A DNA stretch of 64,000 nucleotides from positions 1 through 64,000 of the forward strand of contig JAFOOX010000037.1 in the NCBI GenBank assembly GCA_017425245.1, in the 5' to 3' direction. The stretch is from Gammaproteobacteria bacterium. Its GTDB lineage: Bacteria > Pseudomonadota > Gammaproteobacteria > Enterobacterales > Neiellaceae. The position numbers were made by a program, and so were the translations under genes. Below, one piece after another: positions 56,602 to 64,000 of the stretch. Under the pieces are notes generated by a model. That model saw only the letters and a list, made by a program, of their open reading frames with translations, made no database searches and was not told the origin of the DNA. The stretch's first letter is position 1. Each line of letters opens with the position of its first letter.

Positions 56602-59394
56602 TCAATTGAAGGCGGCGTGGATCAGTTCCTGCTGCTGCTGCAGGTGAAGCCCTGCGTAACCACAGGCGGGCGCTGCCGAAGCAGCACGGCCGGCGTACTT
56701 AAGGCTGGCCCCCTGCGGGATGGCCGCCCAGAAGTGGTGTTGGCTGCAATACCAAGCCCCTTGGTTTTGCGGTTCTTCCTGACACCAGACAAAGTCACGG
56801 GCGTTAACAAAGGGTGCCAGAGCCTCTGCCACTTCCGCATGAGGGAAGGGATAGAGTTGCTCGATGCGAAAAACGGCGACGTCGTCGATACCATTCTTGC
56901 GGCGGTAGTCGACCAGTTCGTAGTAGACCTTGCCAGAGCAGAACACCACCCGCTTGACCTTGGCCGGATCGAGCGCTTCAACCTCACCGATACAGTTCTG
57001 GAAACAGCCGCCAGAGAGTTCATCCAGGCTGGAGATAGCGGCCGGATGGCGCAGCAACGACTTGGGCGACATCACCACCAACGGCCGGCGCAACGGGCGC
57101 AGCACCTGACGGCGCAGCATGTGGAACACCTGGGCCGGCGTGCTGGGTACGCACACCTGCATGTTATGGTCGGCACACAGCTGCAGGAAACGCTCCAGAC
57201 GGGCCGAGCTGTGCTCGGGCCCTTGGCCCTCGTAGCCGTGCGGCAGCAGCATGACGAGGCCACAGAGGCGCCCCCACTTCTGCTCACCCGAGCTCAAGAA
57301 CTGGTCGATCACCACCTGGGCGCCATTGGCAAAGTCACCGAACTGCGCTTCCCAGATGGTCAGCCCTTCCGGCGACGCCGTGGCATAGCCATATTCAAAG
57401 GCCAATACCGCTTCTTCCGACAGCACCGAATCATAGACGTCAAAGGGCGCTTGATTCTCGGCCAGCTGGCGCAGCGGAATGTGGGCGGAGCCTGTTTTCT
57501 GGTCATACAGCACGGCATGACGGTGGAAGAAGGTACCGCGCCCCGAGTCCTGACCGGTCAGGCGCACCCGATAACCATCGGCCACCAGCGTGGCATAGGC
57601 CAGGGTTTCGGCGGCGCCCCAGTCAAGCAAGCGCTCGCCACGCATCATGGCGACCCGATCTTCGTAGAGCTTCTTGACCCGCGAATGGAGCACTACCCCT
57701 TCCGGCACTTCACACATCTTCTCGCCGAGGGCGAGCAGACGACCGATGTTGAAAGCGGTGTTGTGGGGCGTGTCCCAGTCCTGACCGACATAAGCCGCCC
57801 AGCTGACCGCCCGGCTCTCCATCGGCCGCCATTCCTTGACCACACACTCGCCACGATCCAGGGCATCGCGATAGCTGTTGACCAGCGTCTCGCCACCATC
57901 GGCCGGCAGCACCTTCTCGGCCACCAACCGCTCGGCGTAGATCTGGCGGGCGGTGGAATGGCTGCGGATCTTCTGGTACATCAGCGGCTGGGTGGCACCC
58001 GGCTCATCGGCTTCATTGTGGCCATGACGGCGATAGCAGATGAGATCGATGAGCACATCGCGTTTGAAGGTGTTACGAAAATCCAGCGCGATCTGGGCCA
58101 CCAGCACCACTGCTTCCACATCGTCAGCATTGACGTGGAAGATCGGTGCATGAACCATCTTGGCGATGTCGGTGCAGTACTGGGTGGAGCGGGTGTCCTG
58201 GGGGTTAGAGGTGGTAAAGCCGATCTGGTTATTAACCACGATGCGCACTGTGCCACCCACGCCAAAGGCGCGGGTCTTGGAGAGGTTGAAGGTCTCCTGC
58301 ACCACCCCTTGGCCAGCGATCGCCGAGTCACCATGGATGGTGATCGGCAGCACCTTGCTGCCATCGGTGCAACCGATACGCTCCTGACGGGCACGCACCG
58401 AGCCCATCACCACCGGATTGACGATCTCCAGGTGAGAGGGGTTGAAGGCCAACGCGAGGTGGACGTTGCCGCCCGGGGTGGCGAAGTCGGACGAGAAGCC
58501 CATGTGATATTTGACATCACCCGAGCCTTGAGGGTGATCGTCATGTTTGCCGGCAAAAGCATCGAACAGGTCTGACGGCTTCTTGCCAAGGACATTGACC
58601 AGCACGTTCAAACGGCCACGATGGGCCATGCCGATCACCGCCTCCTTGGTGCCCTGTTCACCGGCGCGTCGGATCAGCTCCTTGAGCATCGGGATCAGGG
58701 CATCGCCCCCTTCCAGCGAAAAGCGTTTGGCGCCCGGGAACTTGGTGCCGATATAGCGCTCCAGCCCCTCGGCAGCGGTCAAGGCTTCAGCAAAGCGCAG
58801 CTTGTCCTCGGCGGTATAGCTGCCTTTGGCCAGAATCGACTCCAGCCGCTGCTGCAGCCAGCGCTTCTCATCGGTGTTGGTCAGGTGCATGTACTCGGCA
58901 CCGATGGCGCCGCAGTAGGTACGCTTCAGGGCATCGACCAACTGACCAAGGACCATGGTCGGCTTGCCGATGGCGAAAGAACCGACACTGAACTCGCGGT
59001 GGAAATCTTCCGCCGTCAGCTCGTGAAAGGCCGGGTCCAGATCCGCCACCTGCTCCTGCTGCCACATGCCGAGCGGATCAAGCTCAGCGTGCTGATGGCC
59101 GCGGAAGCGGTAGGCGTTGATCAGCTGCAGTACCCGTACCTGCTTGGTGTCGGGGCCGGCAGCGACCACGGTACGGGTGCGCTGGCGGGCAACGGTACGG
59201 AAATGGTCGCGCACGCCGCTGTGCGATTCCTCGCTGGCGCCGACCTTGGGCAAGCCGTCAAAAATGGCGCGCCACTGAGCGTCGACCGAGACTGGATCCG
59301 TCAGATACTGATCGTAGATATCTTCGATATAGGCTGCATGGGTAGCAGAGAGATGCGAGGACTCAATCCACGCTTGCAAATGGCCGTTGTGCAT
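56602..59394 (-). CDS. sucA: 2-oxoglutarate dehydrogenase E1
   Basis: A 930-residue thiamine-diphosphate enzyme. It starts [20 protein letters not shown] and keeps [20 protein letters not shown]. The ThDP region [19 protein letters not shown] and [19 protein letters not shown] follows. [20 protein letters not shown] and [20 protein letters not shown] mark the second half. Its 5' gap to sdhB holds a GC-rich hairpin but no terminator T-run, so sdh and suc are probably transcribed together. Confidence 0.97.
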   Translation of the reverse strand: MHNGHLQAWIESSHLSATHAAYIEDIYDQYLTDPVSVDAQWRAIFDGLPKVGASEESHSGVRDHFRTVARQRTRTVVAAGPDTKQVRVLQLINAYRFRGHQHAELDPLGMWQQEQVADLDPAFHELTAEDFHREFSVGSFAIGKPTMVLGQLVDALKRTYCGAIGAEYMHLTNTDEKRWLQQRLESILAKGSYTAEDKLRFAEALTAAEGLERYIGTKFPGAKRFSLEGGDALIPMLKELIRRAGEQGTKEAVIGMAHRGRLNVLVNVLGKKPSDLFDAFAGKHDDHPQGSGDVKYHMGFSSDFATPGGNVHLALAFNPSHLEIVNPVVMGSVRARQERIGCTDGSKVLPITIHGDSAIAGQGVVQETFNLSKTRAFGVGGTVRIVVNNQIGFTTSNPQDTRSTQYCTDIAKMVHAPIFHVNADDVEAVVLVAQIALDFRNTFKRDVLIDLICYRRHGHNEADEPGATQPLMYQKIRSHSTARQIYAERLVAEKVLPADGGETLVNSYRDALDRGECVVKEWRPMESRAVSWAAYVGQDWDTPHNTAFNIGRLLALGEKMCEVPEGVVLHSRVKKLYEDRVAMMRGERLLDWGAAETLAYATLVADGYRVRLTGQDSGRGTFFHRHAVLYDQKTGSAHIPLRQLAENQAPFDVYDSVLSEEAVLAFEYGYATASPEGLTIWEAQFGDFANGAQVVIDQFLSSGEQKWGRLCGLVMLLPHGYEGQGPEHSSARLERFLQLCADHNMQVCVPSTPAQVFHMLRRQVLRPLRRPLVVMSPKSLLRHPAAISSLDELSGGCFQNCIGEVEALDPAKVKRVVFCSGKVYYELVDYRRKNGIDDVAVFRIEQLYPFPHAEVAEALAPFVNARDFVWCQEEPQNQGAWYCSQHHFWAAIPQGASLKYAGRAASAAPACGYAGLHLQQQQELIHAAFN

Positions 59395-59464
59395 GATGAT
59401 TCTCGAAATCCGCGTTGCTGGCGCCGAGCACCTACAAAATACGCCAAGTTCCCGTTTTCGCCAC

Positions 59465-59492
59465 CCCGGCCGCCGCTAAATGTGCGGCCGGG
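59465..59492. repeat. GC-rich stem-loop between sdhB and sucA
   Basis: CCCGGCCGC (59465-59473) and GCGGCCGGG (59484-59492) are exact reverse complements around a 10-nt loop in the 124-bp gap. It lacks a T-run and lies 26 bp after the sdhB stop; it may protect or process the mRNA between the sdh and suc parts. Confidence 0.6.
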
Positions 59493-59518
59493 CGGCCTCT
59501 TCCTGAGTGGTGGGGGCG

Positions 59519-60232
59519 TTACAGCGAACGCTTCACCAGCATCGATTTGATCTCACCGATCGCCTTGGTCGGGTTCAGCCCCTTCGGGCACACCTGAACA
59601 CAGTTCATGATGCCATGACAACGGAATACGCTGTAGGCATCCGCCAGGCCATCCAGCCGCTCCTCACGCGCCGTATCGCGGCTATCGGCCAGGAACCGGT
59701 AGGCCTGCAGCAGACCGGCCGGGCCCACAAACTTGTCCGGGTTCCACCAGAACGACGGACAGGAGGTGGAGCAGCAAGCACAGAGGATGCATTCATATAG
59801 GCCATCGATGCGTGCCCGCTCTTCTGGCGACTGCAAAAATTCGCGCGCTGGCGGGATCTTGCTGTCGTTAATGAGGTATGGCTTGATGCGCTCATAGTTG
59901 TCGTAGAACTGGGTCATATCGACCACCAGGTCACGCACCACCGGCAACCCCGGCAACGGCCGAATTACCACATTGCCCTTGCCCAGCAGGTCAGAGAGCG
60001 GGGTGATACAGGCCAGGCCATTCTTGCCGTTCATGTTCAGGCCGTCGGAGCCACAGACCCCTTCGCGGCAGCTGCGACGGAAGGCCAGGGTCGGGTCCTG
60101 TTCTTTCAGCAGGATCAGTGCATCAAGCACCATCATGTCGCTACCGTCAGCGATCTCCAGCTGCATCGACCGCATCTGCGGCTTCTTGTCCGTCTCTGGA
60201 TTAAAGCGATAGACCGAAAAATAAACCAACAT
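59519..60232 (-). CDS. sdhB: Succinate dehydrogenase iron-sulfur subunit
   Basis: A 237-residue subunit with the three cluster motifs: CREGVCGSDGLNMNGKNGLAC for [2Fe-2S] is split over residues near 55-75, and CILCACCSTSCPSFWW and CHGIMNCVQVCPKGLNP carry the [4Fe-4S] and [3Fe-4S] ligands. It passes electrons from SdhA to quinone at SdhCD. It starts 13 bp after sdhA. Confidence 0.97.
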   Translation of the reverse strand: MLVYFSVYRFNPETDKKPQMRSMQLEIADGSDMMVLDALILLKEQDPTLAFRRSCREGVCGSDGLNMNGKNGLACITPLSDLLGKGNVVIRPLPGLPVVRDLVVDMTQFYDNYERIKPYLINDSKIPPAREFLQSPEERARIDGLYECILCACCSTSCPSFWWNPDKFVGPAGLLQAYRFLADSRDTAREERLDGLADAYSVFRCHGIMNCVQVCPKGLNPTKAIGEIKSMLVKRSL

Positions 60233-60245
60233 CGCTCACCCCCGA

Positions 60246-62012
60246 TCAATAGGTACGGGCTTTCGGCGGGAACGCCGGCCGCAGCTTCGGTGACATATTG
60301 ACCTCACGTTTGACCATCTCGTCGGTCTGCGGGTCATAGATCGAGTGGCACAGCCAGTTCTGGTCATCACGCTCCGGGAAATCTTCGCGGCTGTGAGCGC
60401 CACGGCTCTCGGTGCGGAAGTTGGCCGCCAGCGCCGAGGCGTAGGCGGTCTCCATCAGATTATCCAGCTCTAGACATTCGATGCGCTGAGTGTTGAACGC
60501 CTTGCTGCAATCATCCAGCTTGGCATCGGCCAAACGAGCCCGGATGGTCTTGAGCTCGGCCAGCCCTTCGGCCATCGCCTTGCCTTCACGAAACACCGAG
60601 AAGTTGAGCTGCATGCAGCGCTGCATATCCTTGCGGATCTGCACCGGGTTCTCACTGCCTGTGCCGCTGTCCCAGCGGTTGTAGCGGGCCATGGCGGCAT
60701 CAAGATCAGAGTCGCTGGCGTCGCGAGCCTCGATTTGGGCGTTGAGCACTTCACCCAGATGGCGGCCTGCGGCACGACCAAAGACCACCAGGTCGAGCAG
60801 CGAGTTGCCGCCCAGACGATTGGCACCGTGCACCGACACACAGGCGATCTCACCCACGGCGAACAGCCCCTGCACGTCATATTCACGGCCTTGAGCGTCA
60901 CGGCCGATCACCTGGCCAGTCACCCGAGTCGGCACGCCACCCATCATGTAGTGACAGGTCGGGATCACCGGGATCGGCTCACGCACCGGATCGACGTGGG
61001 CAAAGGTCCGCGACAGTTCGCAGATCCCCGGCAGACGCGATTCCAGTACCTCTTTACCGAGGTGGTCAAGTTTGAGCTTGATGTGCGGCCCCCAGGGGCC
61101 ATCACAGCCGCGCCCCTCGCGGATCTCGGTCATCATCGAGCGGGCAACCACATCACGGCCAGCCAGATCCTTGGCGTTGGGCGCATAACGCTCCATAAAG
61201 CGCTCGCCATTCTTGTTGAGCAGGTAACCGCCCTCACCGCGACAGCCTTCGGTGACCAGCACCCCGGCCCCGGCGATGCCGGTCGGGTGGAACTGCCACA
61301 TCTCCATATCCTGCAGCGGCACGCCAGCGCGGGTCGCCATGCCGACGCCGTCGCCGGTATTGATGTGGGCGTTGGTGGTGGAGGCAAAGATGCGGCCAGC
61401 ACCACCTGTGGCCAGCACCACGGCTTTGGTTTTGAAGTAGACCAGCTCTCCGCTTTCCATGCACAGGGCGGTGCAGCCAACGACGGCACCATCCTGATTT
61501 TTCACCAGATCCAGGGCATACCACTCAGAAAACACCTTGGTCTGGTGCTTGATGTTCTGCTGATAGAGGCAGTGCAGCAGGGCATGACCGGTACGGTCAG
61601 CCGCCGCAGCGGTACGCGCCGCCTGCTCACCGCCAAAATTCTTGGACTGGCCACCGAAGGGACGCTGATAAATGCGCCCGGCATCGGTACGGGAGAAGGG
61701 CAGCCCCATGTGCTCCAGTTCGATGATCGCCTCAGGGCCGGTTTTGCACATGTACTCGATGGCATCCTGGTCACCGATAAAGTCCGACCCCTTGACGGTG
61801 TCGTACATGTGCCATTCCCAGTTGTCATCATGGGCGTTGCCGAGGGCCACGGTGATGCCGCCTTGGGCGGATACCGTGTGCGAACGGGTCGGAAACACCT
61901 TGGACAGCAGCGCACAGCTGCGGCCAGCAGTGGTAATCGCCAGCGCAGCACGCATGCCGGCGCCACCGGCGCCAATCACCACGGCATCAAATTCATATAC
62001 GGGCAGCTTCAC
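60246..62012 (-). CDS. sdhA: Succinate dehydrogenase flavoprotein subunit
   Basis: A 588-residue FAD-containing catalytic subunit. It shows [16 protein letters not shown], the covalent flavin histidine in [17 protein letters not shown], the substrate-site segment [20 protein letters not shown], and [20 protein letters not shown]. The end [17 protein letters not shown] and [11 protein letters not shown] matches SdhA. It follows sdhD directly. Confidence 0.98.
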   Translation of the reverse strand: MKLPVYEFDAVVIGAGGAGMRAALAITTAGRSCALLSKVFPTRSHTVSAQGGITVALGNAHDDNWEWHMYDTVKGSDFIGDQDAIEYMCKTGPEAIIELEHMGLPFSRTDAGRIYQRPFGGQSKNFGGEQAARTAAAADRTGHALLHCLYQQNIKHQTKVFSEWYALDLVKNQDGAVVGCTALCMESGELVYFKTKAVVLATGGAGRIFASTTNAHINTGDGVGMATRAGVPLQDMEMWQFHPTGIAGAGVLVTEGCRGEGGYLLNKNGERFMERYAPNAKDLAGRDVVARSMMTEIREGRGCDGPWGPHIKLKLDHLGKEVLESRLPGICELSRTFAHVDPVREPIPVIPTCHYMMGGVPTRVTGQVIGRDAQGREYDVQGLFAVGEIACVSVHGANRLGGNSLLDLVVFGRAAGRHLGEVLNAQIEARDASDSDLDAAMARYNRWDSGTGSENPVQIRKDMQRCMQLNFSVFREGKAMAEGLAELKTIRARLADAKLDDCSKAFNTQRIECLELDNLMETAYASALAANFRTESRGAHSREDFPERDDQNWLCHSIYDPQTDEMVKREVNMSPKLRPAFPPKARTY

Positions 62013-62360
62013 TTACACCCCCCACACAATCAGCAGACCAGCGCCGAAATAGCTAAGCACCAGCAAAGAGACGGCACCAAGCGCCACCGCACGCAACGAC
62101 GTGCATTTGAGGTAATCGGTGATCACCTGCCACAAGCCGATCCAGGCGTGAACCAACAGGCCAACCAGCGCCAGCAGGGTAAACACCTTCATCGGCAACT
62201 GGGCGAACAGCCCTTTCCAGCTCAGATAATCGAGCTGCGGATGGCACAGCAGGTAGCCGAACAGGAACAGCACCCAGCTGGCCAGCACCAGCGCTGACAG
62301 CCGCACCAGCAGATAATCGCGCACGCCGTTACGGCGGCTGATGGTTGGTTGCTTCACCAT
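62013..62360 (-). CDS. sdhD: Succinate dehydrogenase membrane anchor SdhD
   Basis: A 115-residue protein with three membrane helices. It shows RRNGVRDYLLVRLSALVLA, the heme/quinone region LLALVGLLVHAWIGLWQVIT followed by DYLKCTSLR, and the C-terminal LIVWGV as in E. coli. The ATG at 62360 overlaps the sdhC 3' end by 7 bp; a GTG 2 codons upstream is also possible. Confidence 0.95.
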   Translation of the reverse strand: MVKQPTISRRNGVRDYLLVRLSALVLASWVLFLFGYLLCHPQLDYLSWKGLFAQLPMKVFTLLALVGLLVHAWIGLWQVITDYLKCTSLRAVALGAVSLLVLSYFGAGLLIVWGV

Positions 62361-62734
62361 GACCACACCCCCAGCAGCAGCGTCAGCACCAGGGCCAGAG
62401 CGATGGCGATGGCCGCTGACTTACGACCGCTGCCGATCTCCTCGAACAGACCGCAATCCATCAGCAGATGACGAATGCCGGCGCACAGGTGGTAAGCCAT
62501 GGCGGCCATCACACCCACCATCAGCGCCCAGCCGAGCGGATGGTCGAGAGTCTGACGCACACAGTCGAAGGTCTGAGGTGATGAGAGGGACAGATGCCAC
62601 AGCCATAGCAGACCTCCGATCGCCACAAACAGCACAACGCCGCTGATACGATGCAGAATAGAGGCAACTGCCGTGACCGGCATGCGGATGGTCCGCAGGT
62701 CCAGGTTCACAGGACGACGTTGTCTGGGGTTCAC
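62354..62734 (-). CDS. sdhC: Succinate dehydrogenase cytochrome b556 subunit SdhC
   Basis: A 126-residue protein with three membrane helices. It shows RPVNLDLRTIRMPVTAVASI, the quinone-site SILHRISGVVLF, and the heme ligand region AYHLCAGIRHLLMDCG. The GTG start at 62734 has GGAG upstream. First gene of the sdhCDAB-sucABCD operon. Confidence 0.96.
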   Translation of the reverse strand: MNPRQRRPVNLDLRTIRMPVTAVASILHRISGVVLFVAIGGLLWLWHLSLSSPQTFDCVRQTLDHPLGWALMVGVMAAMAYHLCAGIRHLLMDCGLFEEIGSGRKSAAIAIALALVLTLLLGVWSW

Positions 62735-63068
62735 AGATTGGCGCTCCGTTAAATGAGCTGTAATTCTTATAGGCAGGACCGCAAAAGACGGTCCGCTTCT
62801 CCCGCGTCTTTGCGTCTGTCAATGCAGGACATTTGCCCTGCATCAAACAGTCAACAGATTATACGGCCGGCGCGAGAATCAGACCAACCCCGCGACTGCG
62901 CACTGTGAGCCAGCGCAAAGTGATGAGCAGCTAGCATATTTATGCATTTCTTTTGAATTGTTATTGAAATTGAAGTTTTACCCCTTCCCCCGGGGACCAA
63001 GGACAGTCAGAATCGGGCCCACGATTCGCGACACCGATTCGACATAACAAAAGCTGGAGGAGTGCCTC
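62735..63068. promoter_or_regulatory. Divergent sdhC/gltA regulatory region
   Basis: This 334-bp gap carries promoters for both TCA directions. On the minus strand a perfect TATAAT (62863-62858) with a weak TTGGTC 18 nt upstream is the likely sdh promoter. Its leader has two hairpins: ATGCAGG with CCTGCAT (62822-62828 and 62836-62842, approximately) and GGACCG with CGGTCC (62776-62781 and 62789-62794). An AT-rich stretch at 62935-62980 lies upstream of gltA. I see no clear ArcA, CRP or Fur site and do not claim one. Confidence 0.5.
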
Positions 63069-64000
63069 ATGGCGGATAGAAAGGCTGAACTACATATCGA
63101 CGGCAAGGTCATTGAACTGCCGGTGATGTCCCCGACCATTGGTCAGGACGTCATCGACATTCGTAGCCTGGCAGGCAATGGCTACTTCACCTATGACCCG
63201 GGCTTCATGTCCACTGCATCCTGCGAATCAGAGATTACCTACATTGACGGTGACGTCGGTATCCTCCGCCATCGCGGTTACGACATTGCCGATCTGGCCA
63301 ACAATGCCAGTTACCTTGAAGTCTGCTACCTGCTGCTGACTGGCGAGTTGCCCACCGAAGAGCAGTACCAAAAGTTCAAAAAACTGGTGTCGCAGCACAC
63401 CATGATCCATGACCAGATCAACGCCTTTTTCCGCGGTTTCCGCCGCGACGCCCACCCAATGGCCATCATGTGCGGCGTGGTCGGAGCCCTGTCGGCCTTC
63501 TATCACGACTCGCTCGATATCAATAACGAGCAGCACCGCGAGATCGCCGCTTACCGCCTAATCTCAAAGATGCCGACTATCGCGGCCATGTGCTACAAGT
63601 ACAACAAGGGCCAGCCATTCACTTATCCGAGAAACGATCTCGGCTACGCTGACAACTTTCTGCATATGATGTTCGCCACCCCATGCGAACCCTATGAGCC
63701 GAATCCGGTGGTGGCGCGTGCTCTCGACAAAATCTTAACCCTGCATGCTGACCACGAACAGAACGCTTCAACCTCAACCGTACGTTTGGCCGGCTCGTCA
63801 GGCGCCAACCCATTTGCCTGTATCTCGGCCGGTATCGCCTCGCTGTGGGGGCCGGCTCACGGTGGCGCCAACGAGGCCTGCCTGCGCATGCTGATGGAGA
63901 TCGAGAGCGTCGACCGGATCCCGGAGTACATTGCCAAGGCCAAAGACAAGAATGATCCGTTCCGCCTGATGGGCTTCGGTCACCGTGTCTACAAGAACTA
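63069..64000 (+). CDS. gltA: Citrate synthase (3' end beyond window)
   Basis: The first 310 residues of a type II (gram-negative, NADH-sensitive type) citrate synthase. It starts [20 protein letters not shown] and shows [37 protein letters not shown] with an active-site His, and [16 protein letters not shown]. The window ends in FGHRVYKN, just before the catalytic Asp region. GGAGGAG lies 6 nt before the ATG. It opens the cycle divergently from sdhC. Confidence 0.97.
   Translation, partial: MADRKAELHIDGKVIELPVMSPTIGQDVIDIRSLAGNGYFTYDPGFMSTASCESEITYIDGDVGILRHRGYDIADLANNASYLEVCYLLLTGELPTEEQYQKFKKLVSQHTMIHDQINAFFRGFRRDAHPMAIMCGVVGALSAFYHDSLDINNEQHREIAAYRLISKMPTIAAMCYKYNKGQPFTYPRNDLGYADNFLHMMFATPCEPYEPNPVVARALDKILTLHADHEQNASTSTVRLAGSSGANPFACISAGIASLWGPAHGGANEACLRMLMEIESVDRIPEYIAKAKDKNDPFRLMGFGHRVYKN

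Noticed and set aside
56581-58575. Long plus-strand open frame of 664 codons opposite sucA
   Set aside because: It is a mirror of a high-GC coding strand; the product is low-complexity His/Gly/Arg-rich with no family likeness, and sucA is certain.
60735-62297. Plus-strand open frame of 520 codons opposite sdhA/sdhD
   Set aside because: Antisense shadow of sdhA; no ribosome site, no motif.

Overview
The window is a chromosomal segment of a GC-rich gammaproteobacterium. Diagnostic blocks are the gltA / sdhCDAB-sucABCD TCA locus, the yceD-rpmF-plsX-fabHDG-acpP-fabF-pabC-mltG-tmk-holB cluster, nagZ-ycfP-ndh, and ndpA opposite yejM. Gene content and protein likeness suggest a relative of the Aeromonadales, but this is inference from recall, not a measured phylogeny.

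Layout. (1) 1-1143: the 3' end of one unrecognised gene and a second, overlapping unrecognised gene on the plus strand. (2) 1132-1221: a remnant of a type I-E-like CRISPR array (one good repeat, a 32-nt gap, a degenerate repeat start). (3) 1223-10918: a six-gene minus-strand defence operon in transcription order hsdR, hsdM, YhcG/DUF1016 nuclease, hsdS, SMC-like AAA ATPase, HNH nuclease. The last five genes overlap or nearly touch. It combines a type I restriction-modification system with a PDDEXK nuclease and a Septu-like (PtuA/PtuB) pair, and HsdS carries an extra C-terminal domain. (4) 11218-16352: biotin synthesis, bioBFCD divergent from bioA, with a BirA-type operator between them. (5) 16367-19364: P-loop kinase, a CysG-like protein with an apparently decayed methyltransferase half, dcd and apbC/mrp. 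(6) 19365-19660: an intergenic block with three near-perfect palindromes, one matching the CRP consensus, and a 27-codon signal-peptide-like ORF. (7) 19661-33302: a long co-directional run from yceD and rpmF through lipid synthesis, pabC, mltG, tmk, holB, nagZ, ycfP and ndh, ending with an unknown membrane-anchored protein whose start codon overlaps the ndh stop. (8) 33419-40403: maf, a DUF962 membrane protein, hinT, an M61 peptidase, a chemoreceptor, an M23 peptidase and a two-domain PTPS/QueD-like protein. (9) 40545-45581: maltose importer malEFGK. (10) 45830-52374: ndpA, yejM, tRNA-Pro(GGG), uvrB and a MATE transporter. (11) 52375-53224: an 850-bp gene-poor stretch with AT-rich DNA and a DnaA-box cluster. 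(12) 53225-64000: sucDCBA and sdhBADC on the minus strand, and divergent gltA cut by the window end.

Most of the window is conserved housekeeping DNA. The accessory part is the first 11 kb. The best candidate for an under-described system is the composite restriction / YhcG / Septu-like operon with the extended HsdS, abutting a relict CRISPR repeat. Secondary candidates are the palindrome-controlled mini-ORF at 19.5 kb, the two-domain pterin enzyme with a split set of active-site residues, and the ndh-coupled membrane protein.
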